Both the position numbers and the translations under genes were made by a program. Of a stretch of 64,000 bases of DNA, positions 16,305 through 24,715 are shown piece after piece. Source of the stretch: Candidimonas nitroreducens (GTDB lineage: Bacteria > Pseudomonadota > Gammaproteobacteria > Burkholderiales > Burkholderiaceae_B); the NCBI RefSeq assembly GCF_002209565.1, contig NZ_NJIH01000007.1:1-64000 (forward strand), in the 5' to 3' direction. A model generated the notes under the pieces. The model ran no database searches, had not been told where the DNA came from, and worked only from the letters and a program-made list of their open reading frames with translations. Positions within the stretch are counted from its first letter, which is position 1, and every line of letters begins with the position of its first letter.

Positions 16305-17024
16305 TTATAAACCCGGAGCCTTTCCTGCAACTGGTGGAGGAACGTAGGTCGGAGACGTGGCCGCCAGGCTCCCGGCCAGATTCACCTCATAAGCGCTGTC
16401 TTCGACAAATAGGGCGGGTACCAACAAGCGATTTTCCTGAGTCACGATATGCTCTCGGGCTGGAGGCCAAACACCAGGCTTCCACGACTGATTCCGAATG
16501 CGCTCCCGATTACGCAGGCCTGGACACCCCCACAAGTGGATAACTCGATCGGACTTCCCGGTAGCGCTCACCCAACATCCTGCAAGCGGGCCATGTTTGA
16601 TTCTATCGGGTAGCCCCTTTTCCCATGCCTGCAAGACTGCTTTCATCGTCCCCTGCCGAACTGTATCGATCGCAAGTTCGTACATAGACCAGCGGGCCTG
16701 GGCTTCCATCTCTTTCATGAACGGCGCCGGTTGCAGCAATTCGACTTCTTGCGAGACAAGGATATCCGCCGCTTGCGGCGGCCAGATATTCCCTGCCCCC
16801 AAATCAGACAGCGACTGCTGCCGCCGTGACATATCCTCGAAGCTCCAGATATGCACCACCTGGTTCAACGAGCCGAAGCCGGAATACGCCGTATCGTCAT
16901 CCGAGGTCCAGCAACCAGCGAGGCGACCATACTTCCGGCGGGCTGCCACGGCGTCGGCCAACCGCTCAAGATACTGATAGCAGGTACCCGGGCGCAGTGT
17001 GTCCACCACGAGTTCGTAAAGCAT
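16305..17024 (-). CDS. NIPSNAP-like protein with two tandem domains
   Basis: 239 residues with two ferredoxin-like repeats. The first begins MLYELVVDTLRPGTCYQYLERLADAVAARRKYGRLAGCW and the second SMYELAIDTVRQGTMKAVLQAWEKGLPDRIKHGPLAGCW. Each is followed by a VVHIW/VIHLW strand and a WPP motif. NIPSNAP domains belong to the dimeric alpha-beta barrel class; their enzymatic role is mostly unknown. It is the last gene of the long operon that starts at 26662. The ATG at 17024 has AGGAGA upstream. The function is open: a small monooxygenase-like or binding role is possible. Confidence 0.75.
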   Translation of the reverse strand: MLYELVVDTLRPGTCYQYLERLADAVAARRKYGRLAGCWTSDDDTAYSGFGSLNQVVHIWSFEDMSRRQQSLSDLGAGNIWPPQAADILVSQEVELLQPAPFMKEMEAQARWSMYELAIDTVRQGTMKAVLQAWEKGLPDRIKHGPLAGCWVSATGKSDRVIHLWGCPGLRNRERIRNQSWKPGVWPPAREHIVTQENRLLVPALFVEDSAYEVNLAGSLAATSPTYVPPPVAGKAPGL

Positions 17025-17071
17025 CTTCCGTCTCCTTGTTGAAAGCGATGCCATGCCCAAATCTGAACGCC

Positions 17072-18673
17072 TTACTTGTTCAGCCAGACGTCCTCAAAGC
17101 GATAGGTGTTGTAAATACTATTCGTCGCACGCACTGCGTTCTTGACATACGGGTATTGGCATACGCCCAGATAACTGGTGAACAACGCAGGTCTGGCAGC
17201 CTGCTGCGCGATACGACGATCAATGGCATGAACCAGTTCCAAACGCTTTTCCTGATCCGCGATCTGTGACTGCTGCTCGATCATCTCCTGTGTCTTGGAG
17301 TCGCAGTAATTACTGTAATTGCGAGAAGATTTGCAGGACAGCTGCTCGAACAGGATCACGTCTGGATTATCAATGGCAGGTGCCGCCGACCAGAGGGTGA
17401 ACTGATAGCCTGCCCTTCGAGTCACTCGTTGCCCCCAGACGCTGATGTCGACCGCATCGAGCGTCACGTCGATGAATATCTTGCGGAGCTGATCCGCCAA
17501 CAAGGTCGCTGGCGTCACGTGTGCGGGCCGGTTGACGACCATCAACTTAAGCTGCTTATGGTGCTCAGAGCTATACCCCATCTGCTCCATCAGCTTCCTT
17601 GCCGCCTCTCGATTCTTTTCTACGTCCGGATCGAACCCTGGCAAACCTTTCATTTCTTCGGTCGTCAGCCCCCATGATCCTGCCGGCGGCGGCATGAAAA
17701 TACCCGTCGCGACGGCATGACCCTGCGTCATGACTTGAGCCAACGCTTTACGATCGATCGCCAACATGATCGCGCGACGCAAACGGTCATCCTTCAGCGC
17801 GACTTCGTTGGGGTTGTAGATCAGCTCTCCCAAAGTGAACAACGCCGCCAAATCGCAAAGAGCATCCGGCTGCTGGGCCTTGATGTTCTTCTCGCCGTCC
17901 AGGCTAACATCCGCCCAGGTCATGTCCAATTGCCCAGAAACAAAAGCCAAGGTGCGCGTGCCCTCGTTGGGGATTACACGATACTCGATCGCATCCAGAT
18001 ACGGCTTGCCCTTCTTGAAATAGTCCGGGTTGCGCACCAGCTTCACTTCGCGATTGCGGCGATACTCAACCAACTTGAATGGGCCGGTTCCGATAGGATG
18101 CGTACGCATCGTTTGGCCATCCACATGGCACGGATACACAGGCGAGAAGCCCGATGCCAGGAACGAAAGCAAGGAGGGCTGCGGGTGATCAAGAACGAAG
18201 CTGACTTCGTAATCGCCATGAGTCACCACATCTTTCAGATTCTCGTACCAAGACTTGCGGGGATTCTTGCGCCATCCGCCATCACGCACGCCGCGAATGG
18301 TATCCCAAGTGCATTTGACGTCTGCGCTAGTAAACGGCACGCCGTCGTGCCACTTGACTCCGTGCGCGAGTTCGAATGTCAGCACCTTGCCGTCATCGCT
18401 CCATTTCCAGTGCTCGGCCAGATCCGGCTTGATATTGCTGGGCAGGCTTTTTTTAGCGAGCTGGTCGAACACCACCAAGTTATTGAAGATGGGCATGAAC
18501 GGCACCAGCGTCGACGACGTGGTTTCTTCCGCAACCGAAGCTGAGGGCGGATTGTCGCGCAATGGCGCATGCAAAGTTCCCCCGCGCTTTTGCGCCATCG
18601 AAGATGAGCAAATCGCAATGCCGAAAATAGCTGTCAGCAGCACTGGCATCAGCAGGGATTTCCCGTGTGTCAT
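17072..18673 (-). CDS. ABC transporter substrate-binding protein, family 5 (Dpp/Opp type), copy 1
   Basis: 533 residues with a signal peptide (MTHGKSLLMPVLLTAIFGIAICSSSMAQ) and the SBP_bac_5 layout: KPDLAEHWKWSDDGKVLTFEL, GVKWHDGVPFTSADVK, GTGPFKLVEYRRN and YFKKGKPYLDAIEYRV. It binds a solute in the periplasm for the DppBCDF-like transporter at 26763-30690. It is clearly paralogous to the proteins at 31995 and 34508; all share the odd N-terminal DNPPSAS/NPPSAS segment and WRKNPR-type motif. It sits inside the degradative operon between the HMG-CoA lyase and NIPSNAP genes. Confidence 0.9.
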   Translation of the reverse strand: MTHGKSLLMPVLLTAIFGIAICSSSMAQKRGGTLHAPLRDNPPSASVAEETTSSTLVPFMPIFNNLVVFDQLAKKSLPSNIKPDLAEHWKWSDDGKVLTFELAHGVKWHDGVPFTSADVKCTWDTIRGVRDGGWRKNPRKSWYENLKDVVTHGDYEVSFVLDHPQPSLLSFLASGFSPVYPCHVDGQTMRTHPIGTGPFKLVEYRRNREVKLVRNPDYFKKGKPYLDAIEYRVIPNEGTRTLAFVSGQLDMTWADVSLDGEKNIKAQQPDALCDLAALFTLGELIYNPNEVALKDDRLRRAIMLAIDRKALAQVMTQGHAVATGIFMPPPAGSWGLTTEEMKGLPGFDPDVEKNREAARKLMEQMGYSSEHHKQLKLMVVNRPAHVTPATLLADQLRKIFIDVTLDAVDISVWGQRVTRRAGYQFTLWSAAPAIDNPDVILFEQLSCKSSRNYSNYCDSKTQEMIEQQSQIADQEKRLELVHAIDRRIAQQAARPALFTSYLGVCQYPYVKNAVRATNSIYNTYRFEDVWLNK

Positions 18674-18696
18674 TTCGTGTCTCCTTTCCTTGTTAA

Positions 18697-19665
18697 TTAC
18701 CGCGCCTGAATCGCCTTTCTGAGCGATGAAAGGCTGCCACCATCTTTCAGTTTTCCCGGAAGAGGGTGGCCGACGATGCGCTCGGCCAGGCGAGCTGCTT
18801 CGATTAATCGGTCTAGATCGAGCCCGGTCTGATGGCCCATTTCTTCACACATGAAAGCGAAATCCTCGGTGCATAGATTCCCCGCCGCCCCTTTATGCGC
18901 CGCGAACGGGCATCCCCCGAGGCCGCCAATCGATGTATCGAACTCCCTGACACCCATATCGATGCCGGCGAACGCGTTGGCCATTGCCATTCCCCGCGTA
19001 TCATGCAGGTGCAGCGAAACCTCGATGCCGGAATATGTGTTGTAGATGGCATCCAGGCTCCGGCGAATCTTGTCGGGGGTAGCCCATGCCATGGTGTCGG
19101 ACAAGCCGATCCGCTCGATCTTGCATCCGTATTCCGCGGCGAACTCGTGCACCGACTCGATCACACCCATCAAAGCATCGAGCCCGATATCACCCTGGAA
19201 ATTGCAGCCGAAGGCAGCGCTGACATTGCCGCTGTTGGCTGGCGCAACGCCGAATTTCCCAGCAATGTCGATCATTTCGCGTTTGCGCCGTTTGCGCATC
19301 GCGGGCGTGGCATTTTCGTTACGGGCAAGGAAAGCCTCGGAAGCGCACACACTGAACCCGATTCCCTCTATGGACAGCCGCCCGGTGGCTATCGCTCGCT
19401 CCAGGCCCCTCGGATTCATGTAGAGCGCCGTGTACTTGACTCCCGGCCTCATCTTGACCCCCGCTACGACCGCTTCCGCGTCCGACATGCTGGGCACTTT
19501 CTTCGGATTGACGAACGAGGCAATCTGGATTTCCTGCAGGCCCGCCTCGGTCAAGGCATCGATCAATTCGATCTTGTCAGCCGTGGGAATAGACGCACTC
19601 TCGATTTGAAAACCCTCGCGAGGGCCATCCTCGTTGATACGGATCGAATGTACTTGCCTACTCAT
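18697..19665 (-). CDS. Hydroxymethylglutaryl-CoA lyase-family protein
   Basis: 322 residues of the HMGL-like TIM barrel. INEDGPREGFQIE near the N-terminus supplies the metal and catalytic Arg/Asp region, HLHDTRGMAMANAFAG holds the His metal ligands, and IGGLGGCPFA carries the signature cysteine. The family cleaves 3-hydroxy-3-methylglutaryl-CoA to acetyl-CoA and acetoacetate. A CaiB CoA transferase gene lies 10 bp upstream and a CitE-like gene before that. This order suggests activation of a hydroxy-diacid to its CoA ester and retro-Claisen cleavage. Leucine degradation is less likely as no liuABC genes are present. Confidence 0.88.
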   Translation of the reverse strand: MSRQVHSIRINEDGPREGFQIESASIPTADKIELIDALTEAGLQEIQIASFVNPKKVPSMSDAEAVVAGVKMRPGVKYTALYMNPRGLERAIATGRLSIEGIGFSVCASEAFLARNENATPAMRKRRKREMIDIAGKFGVAPANSGNVSAAFGCNFQGDIGLDALMGVIESVHEFAAEYGCKIERIGLSDTMAWATPDKIRRSLDAIYNTYSGIEVSLHLHDTRGMAMANAFAGIDMGVREFDTSIGGLGGCPFAAHKGAAGNLCTEDFAFMCEEMGHQTGLDLDRLIEAARLAERIVGHPLPGKLKDGGSLSSLRKAIQAR

Positions 19666-19675
19666 TGTGAGCTCA

Positions 19676-20911
19676 TCATTGATAAGAGAAATCGGATCTA
19701 TCCATCTTTTTGCCGGTATGGAGCACGCCTTTTTCTTCTAACGATGCGATTTCATCCTCGTCGAGTTCTGCCCATGCGACAACCTCCCGGTTATGCTCCC
19801 CGATCTTCGGCGCTGGCCTGAAAAATTGAGACGGAGATCCGGATAACCTATTGGGGAATCCATACATGGGGACATATCCCATTTCCTCATCCGGCAGTTC
19901 CACAACGGTTTCGGCCTCCTGAAAATGGGGATCTTCCATAATCTGAGCAACGGTATAGACCGGAGCACCACTGATTTCTTTTTCTTCAAAAAACCGAACC
20001 GCCTCTTCCTGTGTCAGTTGACCCAGGTAGTCCTGTACCCAGCCCTTGATTTCGGGGCCGTGATTGTTGCGGCCACGCACGCCGGCATATTCCGGGTTCT
20101 TGTTGTATTCGCCCTTTCCTATAGCTTCCAGCATGCGCTGCGGCATCGGCTCCATCGAAGCGGTGTACGTGACGTATTTATGGTCACGTGTCATGTATAG
20201 ATTCTGGTTGGCATTGCGAACCTTGAGCTTCCCGGTAACGCGATAGTTCGCCGCTTGTGCGCCTAACGCGATGAACAGAGGGTTGAATAGCGGTTGGTCT
20301 ATGATCTGGCCGCGCCCACCATTGACCTCTACCTCGCGCACCGCGGCCAAGACAGCCAAAGCGCCGCAATAGCCCGCACAGGTATCCGCCAACGGCCCAG
20401 GTGGCAGGATAGGCGGGCCATCGGCGAATCCCGTCGCTTCAGCCATGCCACACATGCCTTCCACCAACGTGCCGAATCCAGGACGTTTCGCGTAAGGGCC
20501 GGTCTGGCCGAACCCGGTGATTCGCGCAATTACCAAACGCGGATTGATCTCATGCAGAAGCGCCGGCGCAAGCCCCATTTTTTCCAGCGTACCCGCCCTG
20601 AAGTTCTCAACCAGAACGTCCGCCTTGGCAACCAAGCGCTTCAACAAGTTCATGCCCTCGGATTGGCGTAGGTCCAGGCCTATGCTCTTTTTGTTCCTGG
20701 CCAGCGACTTCCAGTCGGTCGAAATTCCGCCTTTAACCCAAGCGCGCAGGCTGTCCCCGCGTGGCGGCTCGACCTTCACCACTTCGGCTCCCAAGTCGGC
20801 CAGCATGAGAGTGAGCGTATTGCCCGACACCAAGCGGCTAAGGTCGATGACACGGATCCCTTCCAACGGGCCCGTCAATTGAGGCTGAAATTCTTTCTTT
20901 TTGATAGACAT
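19676..20911 (-). CDS. CaiB/BaiF-family (class III) CoA transferase
   Basis: 411 residues, normal for the family. It has GPLEGIRVIDLSRLVSGNTLTLMLADLGAEVVKVEPP, DVLVENFRAGTLEKMG, ARITGFGQTGPYA, and LADTCAGYCGALAV with Asp176 as the candidate acyl-carrying catalytic residue. It transfers CoA from a donor such as succinyl-CoA to a carboxylic acid. Tight spacing to the HMGL-like gene (10 bp) and the CitE-like gene (10 bp) points to one pathway: acid activation, then C-C cleavage. Confidence 0.9.
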   Translation of the reverse strand: MSIKKKEFQPQLTGPLEGIRVIDLSRLVSGNTLTLMLADLGAEVVKVEPPRGDSLRAWVKGGISTDWKSLARNKKSIGLDLRQSEGMNLLKRLVAKADVLVENFRAGTLEKMGLAPALLHEINPRLVIARITGFGQTGPYAKRPGFGTLVEGMCGMAEATGFADGPPILPPGPLADTCAGYCGALAVLAAVREVEVNGGRGQIIDQPLFNPLFIALGAQAANYRVTGKLKVRNANQNLYMTRDHKYVTYTASMEPMPQRMLEAIGKGEYNKNPEYAGVRGRNNHGPEIKGWVQDYLGQLTQEEAVRFFEEKEISGAPVYTVAQIMEDPHFQEAETVVELPDEEMGYVPMYGFPNRLSGSPSQFFRPAPKIGEHNREVVAWAELDEDEIASLEEKGVLHTGKKMDRSDFSYQ

Positions 20912-20921
20912 CTGAGTATTT

Positions 20922-21866
20922 TCAAAGTGGGTTCTTCAATAGTTCCAATAGCTGCGCTTCACGAGCGGAAACGGCTGCGGCCAGCTCCAAGGTGCCCCTT
21001 GCCGCGTCGACTACCGGCTTGTCCACCATCTTCCCTTTGAATGAAAATGCTCCTCGCCCCGCACCAAATTCGATATCGGCTTCGGCGACGATCTGGCGCG
21101 CCTCCTCGATCTCCTCGGGAGTCGGAGCATATTCTTCGTTAAGGATCCTGACTTGGTTCGGGTGTATGGCGCCGCCGCCGCGAAAGCCGAATTTCTTCGA
21201 TGCTCGAATAACCTTGCGCATACCCTCGAGGTCGGTGTAATTGGCGATGGAGCCAAGATAGCCGCCACTGTCCAATCCGGCGGCCTTGGCCGCATAGAAG
21301 ATGACCTGCTTGGGGTATAACAGCGTTTCCGGGCTCGCCTCGAAACCACACGCAGCAGCGATGTCCAGGCTTCCAAGCCCAATACCTACCAGCCTCGGAT
21401 CTGCCGCAGCAATCTCACTCGCACGCTGCAAGGCTTGTGGTGTCTCGAGCGAAGCCGTCAAGGTAATCCCTCCGACGGGCAAGCCGCGCTCGTACTCCAA
21501 CTTCCCGATATATTCGGACACCAGGCGCACATGGCCCGCACTGTCGACCTTCGCGATGCCGATACTGTCGATACCCGGAATCACTGCGGCCTGCAGATCC
21601 TGCACCAACATGTCCAATTGGCGGTTGACACGCACCTTGATCCAGGCGCCTCCCCGGGACACCATGGGAACCACCCCAGGCAGTTTCAAGCGGGCAGCGC
21701 CCTTGGCATTGAGCGCGACTCCGTCCTCGAGATCGAGCGTGATGCTATCGGCCCCACGCAGATGCGCCTTGGCCAGAAACCTATCGTTGCTAAGCGGCAC
21801 GATCAAGGACGATCGAGAAAGACGTAGCGGCCGAGCTGGGTTGATCATATTCATTTCACTCAACAC
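20922..21866 (-). CDS. HpcH/HpaI aldolase / citrate lyase beta (CitE-like) family protein
   Basis: About 314 residues. SRSSLIVPLSNDRFLAKA, LDLEDGVALNAKG (Mg-binding acid cluster), TLTASLETPQAL, GLGSLDIAAACG and HPNQVRILNEEYAPT match CitE-like CoA ester lyases (malyl-CoA, citramalyl-CoA or beta-methylmalyl-CoA type). The start is uncertain: GTG at 21866, or ATG at 21854 or 21848. It is upstream of the CoA transferase and HMGL-like genes and 5 bp after the flavin-reductase fusion. I infer cleavage of a hydroxyacyl-CoA or a related aldol reaction. Confidence 0.85.
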   Translation of the reverse strand: MLSEMNMINPARPLRLSRSSLIVPLSNDRFLAKAHLRGADSITLDLEDGVALNAKGAARLKLPGVVPMVSRGGAWIKVRVNRQLDMLVQDLQAAVIPGIDSIGIAKVDSAGHVRLVSEYIGKLEYERGLPVGGITLTASLETPQALQRASEIAAADPRLVGIGLGSLDIAAACGFEASPETLLYPKQVIFYAAKAAGLDSGGYLGSIANYTDLEGMRKVIRASKKFGFRGGGAIHPNQVRILNEEYAPTPEEIEEARQIVAEADIEFGAGRGAFSFKGKMVDKPVVDAARGTLELAAAVSAREAQLLELLKNPL

Positions 21867-21871
21867 TGAAG

Positions 21872-22954
21872 CTACTGTGCAAGCGCCGAAACCGGCATCT
21901 TGAAGCCAAGTCGCCGCGACACCATATCCGCCGCGGCCCGTAACGCGCGGGGAATATTGCCGTCCCAGGCGGGATCGATTTCGTCAGATTTGCCCGACAC
22001 CGTGAGCACGAAGGCGATCATTCCCGACACATCAAATATCGGGGCGGAAAAAGCGTTGATTGCAACCTTGTGAATGGGTGACTGCTTCGCCAGGGCGGCA
22101 CGGCCGATGCCTCGTCGTTTTACTTCAGCGATCACCGCATCGAGCTCATCCCTGGCGACCAATCCCTGCCGGATCTCGGCATCAAGAATGTCGCCACATA
22201 TTTCACGTGGCAGGAATGCCGCAAAGACCTGCCCCGTGGCCGACTGCGTCGAGGTCAGCACGACACCGGTGCGCAAGTTGGCGCTGACCGGCTTCGCCGA
22301 CGGCTCCCAGCGGATAATAGTCGGGCCCCTGTTTCCCCACACCGCAAGCGATACGGTGTGTCCCAATTCCAGGGCGATTTCCGGCAGCGCGGCACAACCT
22401 ACGCGCACCGCCTCAATGTGCGCGACATTCGCGGCACCGAGCTCAGGGGAGATCTGCCCCAGGTCGTGCGCGTATGCCACCATGTACTTTCCCGAGCCGA
22501 ACGCCAGCGGCTTGCGGCCCGTCTTGTGGAAATTTTCAACCTGACCGATATAAACGACATGGTCTCCGCCCGGAACGGTCTGAAGCTTTTTACATTCCAG
22601 ATAGGCGGCACACCCGTCGATAACGGGAACATCGCCTATGCCGGATTTGACGGCGACCCCCTCGAATTTCCGATCACCGCTCTTGGCGAATCGGTTCGAT
22701 ACTTCGATCTGTTCCGAAGACAAAATATTCACGACGAATCGATCCGAATCGCGGAAGGCGGCGTGGCTCGTCGAAGTAGTCGATTGGCTCCACAACACCA
22801 GCGGCGGATCCAGCGACACTGAGCTAAAAGAGTTGGCCGTCACTCCATACTTTCGGCCTTGCCCATCTACCGCGGTAACCACAGTCACCCCAGTAACGAA
22901 AGTGCCCAGCACGTCACGCAACGCGCGCGGATCAATGGCTGCTCGGTCGCTCAT
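21872..22954 (-). CDS. Flavin reductase fused to an IclR-type effector-binding domain
   Basis: 360 residues with two unrelated parts. Residues about 5-165 form a HpaC-like FMN-binding split barrel (GTFVTGVTVVTAVDGQGRKYGVTANSFSSVSLDPPLVL, RFVVNILSS, GGDHVVYIGQVENF). Residues about 185-355 resemble the IclR effector-binding domain (NVRTGVVL-like region, RRGIGRAALAKQSPIHKVAINAFSAPIFDVSGMIAFVLTVSG). No HTH is present, so it should not bind DNA by itself. It probably reduces FMN or FAD with NAD(P)H for the SsuD-like monooxygenase, with activity sensed through the second domain. The ATG at 22954 follows GAAGGGCG. Confidence 0.82.
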   Translation of the reverse strand: MSDRAAIDPRALRDVLGTFVTGVTVVTAVDGQGRKYGVTANSFSSVSLDPPLVLWSQSTTSTSHAAFRDSDRFVVNILSSEQIEVSNRFAKSGDRKFEGVAVKSGIGDVPVIDGCAAYLECKKLQTVPGGDHVVYIGQVENFHKTGRKPLAFGSGKYMVAYAHDLGQISPELGAANVAHIEAVRVGCAALPEIALELGHTVSLAVWGNRGPTIIRWEPSAKPVSANLRTGVVLTSTQSATGQVFAAFLPREICGDILDAEIRQGLVARDELDAVIAEVKRRGIGRAALAKQSPIHKVAINAFSAPIFDVSGMIAFVLTVSGKSDEIDPAWDGNIPRALRAAADMVSRRLGFKMPVSALAQ

Positions 22955-22964
22955 GATTCGCCCT

Positions 22965-23828
22965 TCAGCCCTGAAACTTCTTGTGCCAGGGACTCGGCAG
23001 CCCCGGCACCCTGACACGCAGCGTATAGACCGAGGTCAGCGCACAAATGTAGAGCGTCTTGAGATCGTCGCCACCGAACGTAAAATTGACAGGCCGCTCG
23101 GTGCACTTGATGATCCCCACCCTTTCGCCCTCGGGCGTGAAGACCCAGATGCCGCCGGGCCCCGTGCAATAGACACGGCCCAATGCATCGACCTTCACTC
23201 CGTCCGGAACCCCCTCAGCTTGGTCGAACGTCATATCACCGATGATACGGCGCCCGGTGATGTTGCCTTGCGCATCAAAAGCGATTACATGCAAATACTT
23301 CATGAACCGGGTATTGGCAACATAAAGGTGGCGCTCATCGGGCGAATAGGCGAGCCCGTTCGGGTATTCGCAGTTGGCCACGAGATGAATCGAACCATCC
23401 GGCGCCAAACGCCAGATCGCGGCGTCCAGCTCCCTCTCCTTCACATCGACGCGCTTATCTGGGTCTGTGAACAACAAGCTTCCGTCGGATCGGCAGATGA
23501 CGTCGTTCGGGCGATTCAATTTCTTTCCGTCAATATTGTCGACGAGGATCTCGGCTTTGTCCGTCTGAGGATCCCAGCGGGTCAGGCGCCGGGCCAGGCC
23601 TTCACACTGGACGATGCGGCCCTGCAGATCGAAAGTGGTGCCGTTTCCATTCGTCGTCTGTCGCACCAACTCGGGTGTCCCGCCTGGCTTGATGCGGTAG
23701 AGCTTGTCGTCGCGGACATCCGCAAAGTAGAAATAGCCTCTGGGATCCCATAAAGGCCCTTCCGTGAATACATACCCTGTGGCGATTCGCTGCGGATGGG
23801 CGGATTCCAAAAGATCATTGGCGTACAT
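22965..23828 (-). CDS. SMP-30/gluconolactonase-family lactonase
   Basis: 287 residues of the six-bladed beta-propeller family. FTEGPLWDPRGYFYFADVRDDKLYRI supplies the metal-binding Glu, LNRPNDVICRSDGSLLFTDP the Asn, and YSPDERHLYVANT a later blade with the Asp. The family hydrolyses lactones with a divalent metal. No signal peptide is evident. In the operon it lies between an amidohydrolase of the lactonase type and the flavin reductase. This suggests that ring-opening of a lactone follows a Baeyer-Villiger-like or hydroxylation step; that step order is inferred. Confidence 0.87.
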   Translation of the reverse strand: MYANDLLESAHPQRIATGYVFTEGPLWDPRGYFYFADVRDDKLYRIKPGGTPELVRQTTNGNGTTFDLQGRIVQCEGLARRLTRWDPQTDKAEILVDNIDGKKLNRPNDVICRSDGSLLFTDPDKRVDVKERELDAAIWRLAPDGSIHLVANCEYPNGLAYSPDERHLYVANTRFMKYLHVIAFDAQGNITGRRIIGDMTFDQAEGVPDGVKVDALGRVYCTGPGGIWVFTPEGERVGIIKCTERPVNFTFGGDDLKTLYICALTSVYTLRVRVPGLPSPWHKKFQG

Positions 23829-23850
23829 TTGCTATTTCCTGTCTGCCTGG

Positions 23851-24705
23851 CTATCGGAAGCCATAAAGTTCTGAGGGGTTCTGAACCAGGATGCGGTTCA
23901 GCGTGGATTCGTCGGACACCCATTCGGCCAGCATGTCGATGAGCACCGCATCGTTGGGCATGGTGCGATCCCACATGTTGGTATGCGGCCAGTCGCTTCC
24001 CCATACCAGCCGCTCGGGCGCATGGGCAATAAGGGATCTTGCTACGGGGATCACGCTTGGATAAGGCGGCTCTTCGTTCGTGATCCGCATGGGCCCAGAG
24101 ATCTTGACCCAGAACCTGCCCGTATCCAACAGGCGCAAAAGCGCCTTATGCAGTGGTGACTCCAGCCCAGCATGCGCGGATGAATGCGCAAAATGATCCA
24201 GCACCACGGTGTGATCCAGGCGCTCCAGAAAATCGGCGTGATCGAGCAACTGGTCTGGCTTGGAATAGAACTGGACATGCCACCCGAAATTCGAGATTCG
24301 CGCCAATAACTCTGGCGTCAAGTCATCGATGTTGCGCGAGAAAATGCGGATTCCCTTCACGCCCAGCTTGTCGAGCCTGGCCAGATCCTTGTCCGTGACA
24401 CCTCTGGGTAAGCGCACAATGCCGCGCAAGCGATCCGGATGTGCAGCTAAAGTGTCGGCTAGGTGTTCGAACGTCTGGCCGTAGCCGCCGCCGCTCACGA
24501 GCACCGCACGGCTCAAACCCAGCGTATCTTGCACTTTGAAATACATGTCTGCGGTCGCGTCCCCAGAGACATAAGAAGCATCCGGCGCAAACGCGTATTT
24601 GGAAATCGGCCCGAACATATGGAGATGACAGTCGACCGATCCTTGCGGCAGCTTGAGCCTGGGCGTACGGGGGTGCCAATCGGGAGGAGGAGTTAATTTC
24701 GGCAC
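23851..24705 (-). CDS. Amidohydrolase-superfamily lactonase (LigI-like), paralogue 2
   Basis: 284 residues. The start is GTG at 24705: AGGAG lies 7 nt upstream, right at the stop of capA, whereas the earlier ATGs at 24753 and 24738 lie inside capA. Motifs are GSVDCHLHMFG near residue 25, VVLDHFAHSSAH, FWVKISGPMR, and WGSDWPHTNMWD, ending in NPSELYGF. It is the most divergent of the four copies (Ser for Thr in WGSDWPH, different N-terminus). It is translationally close to capA and the SMP-30 gene. Confidence 0.85.
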   Translation of the reverse strand: MPKLTPPPDWHPRTPRLKLPQGSVDCHLHMFGPISKYAFAPDASYVSGDATADMYFKVQDTLGLSRAVLVSGGGYGQTFEHLADTLAAHPDRLRGIVRLPRGVTDKDLARLDKLGVKGIRIFSRNIDDLTPELLARISNFGWHVQFYSKPDQLLDHADFLERLDHTVVLDHFAHSSAHAGLESPLHKALLRLLDTGRFWVKISGPMRITNEEPPYPSVIPVARSLIAHAPERLVWGSDWPHTNMWDRTMPNDAVLIDMLAEWVSDESTLNRILVQNPSELYGFR

Positions 24706-24715
24706 GCTCGGGCTC

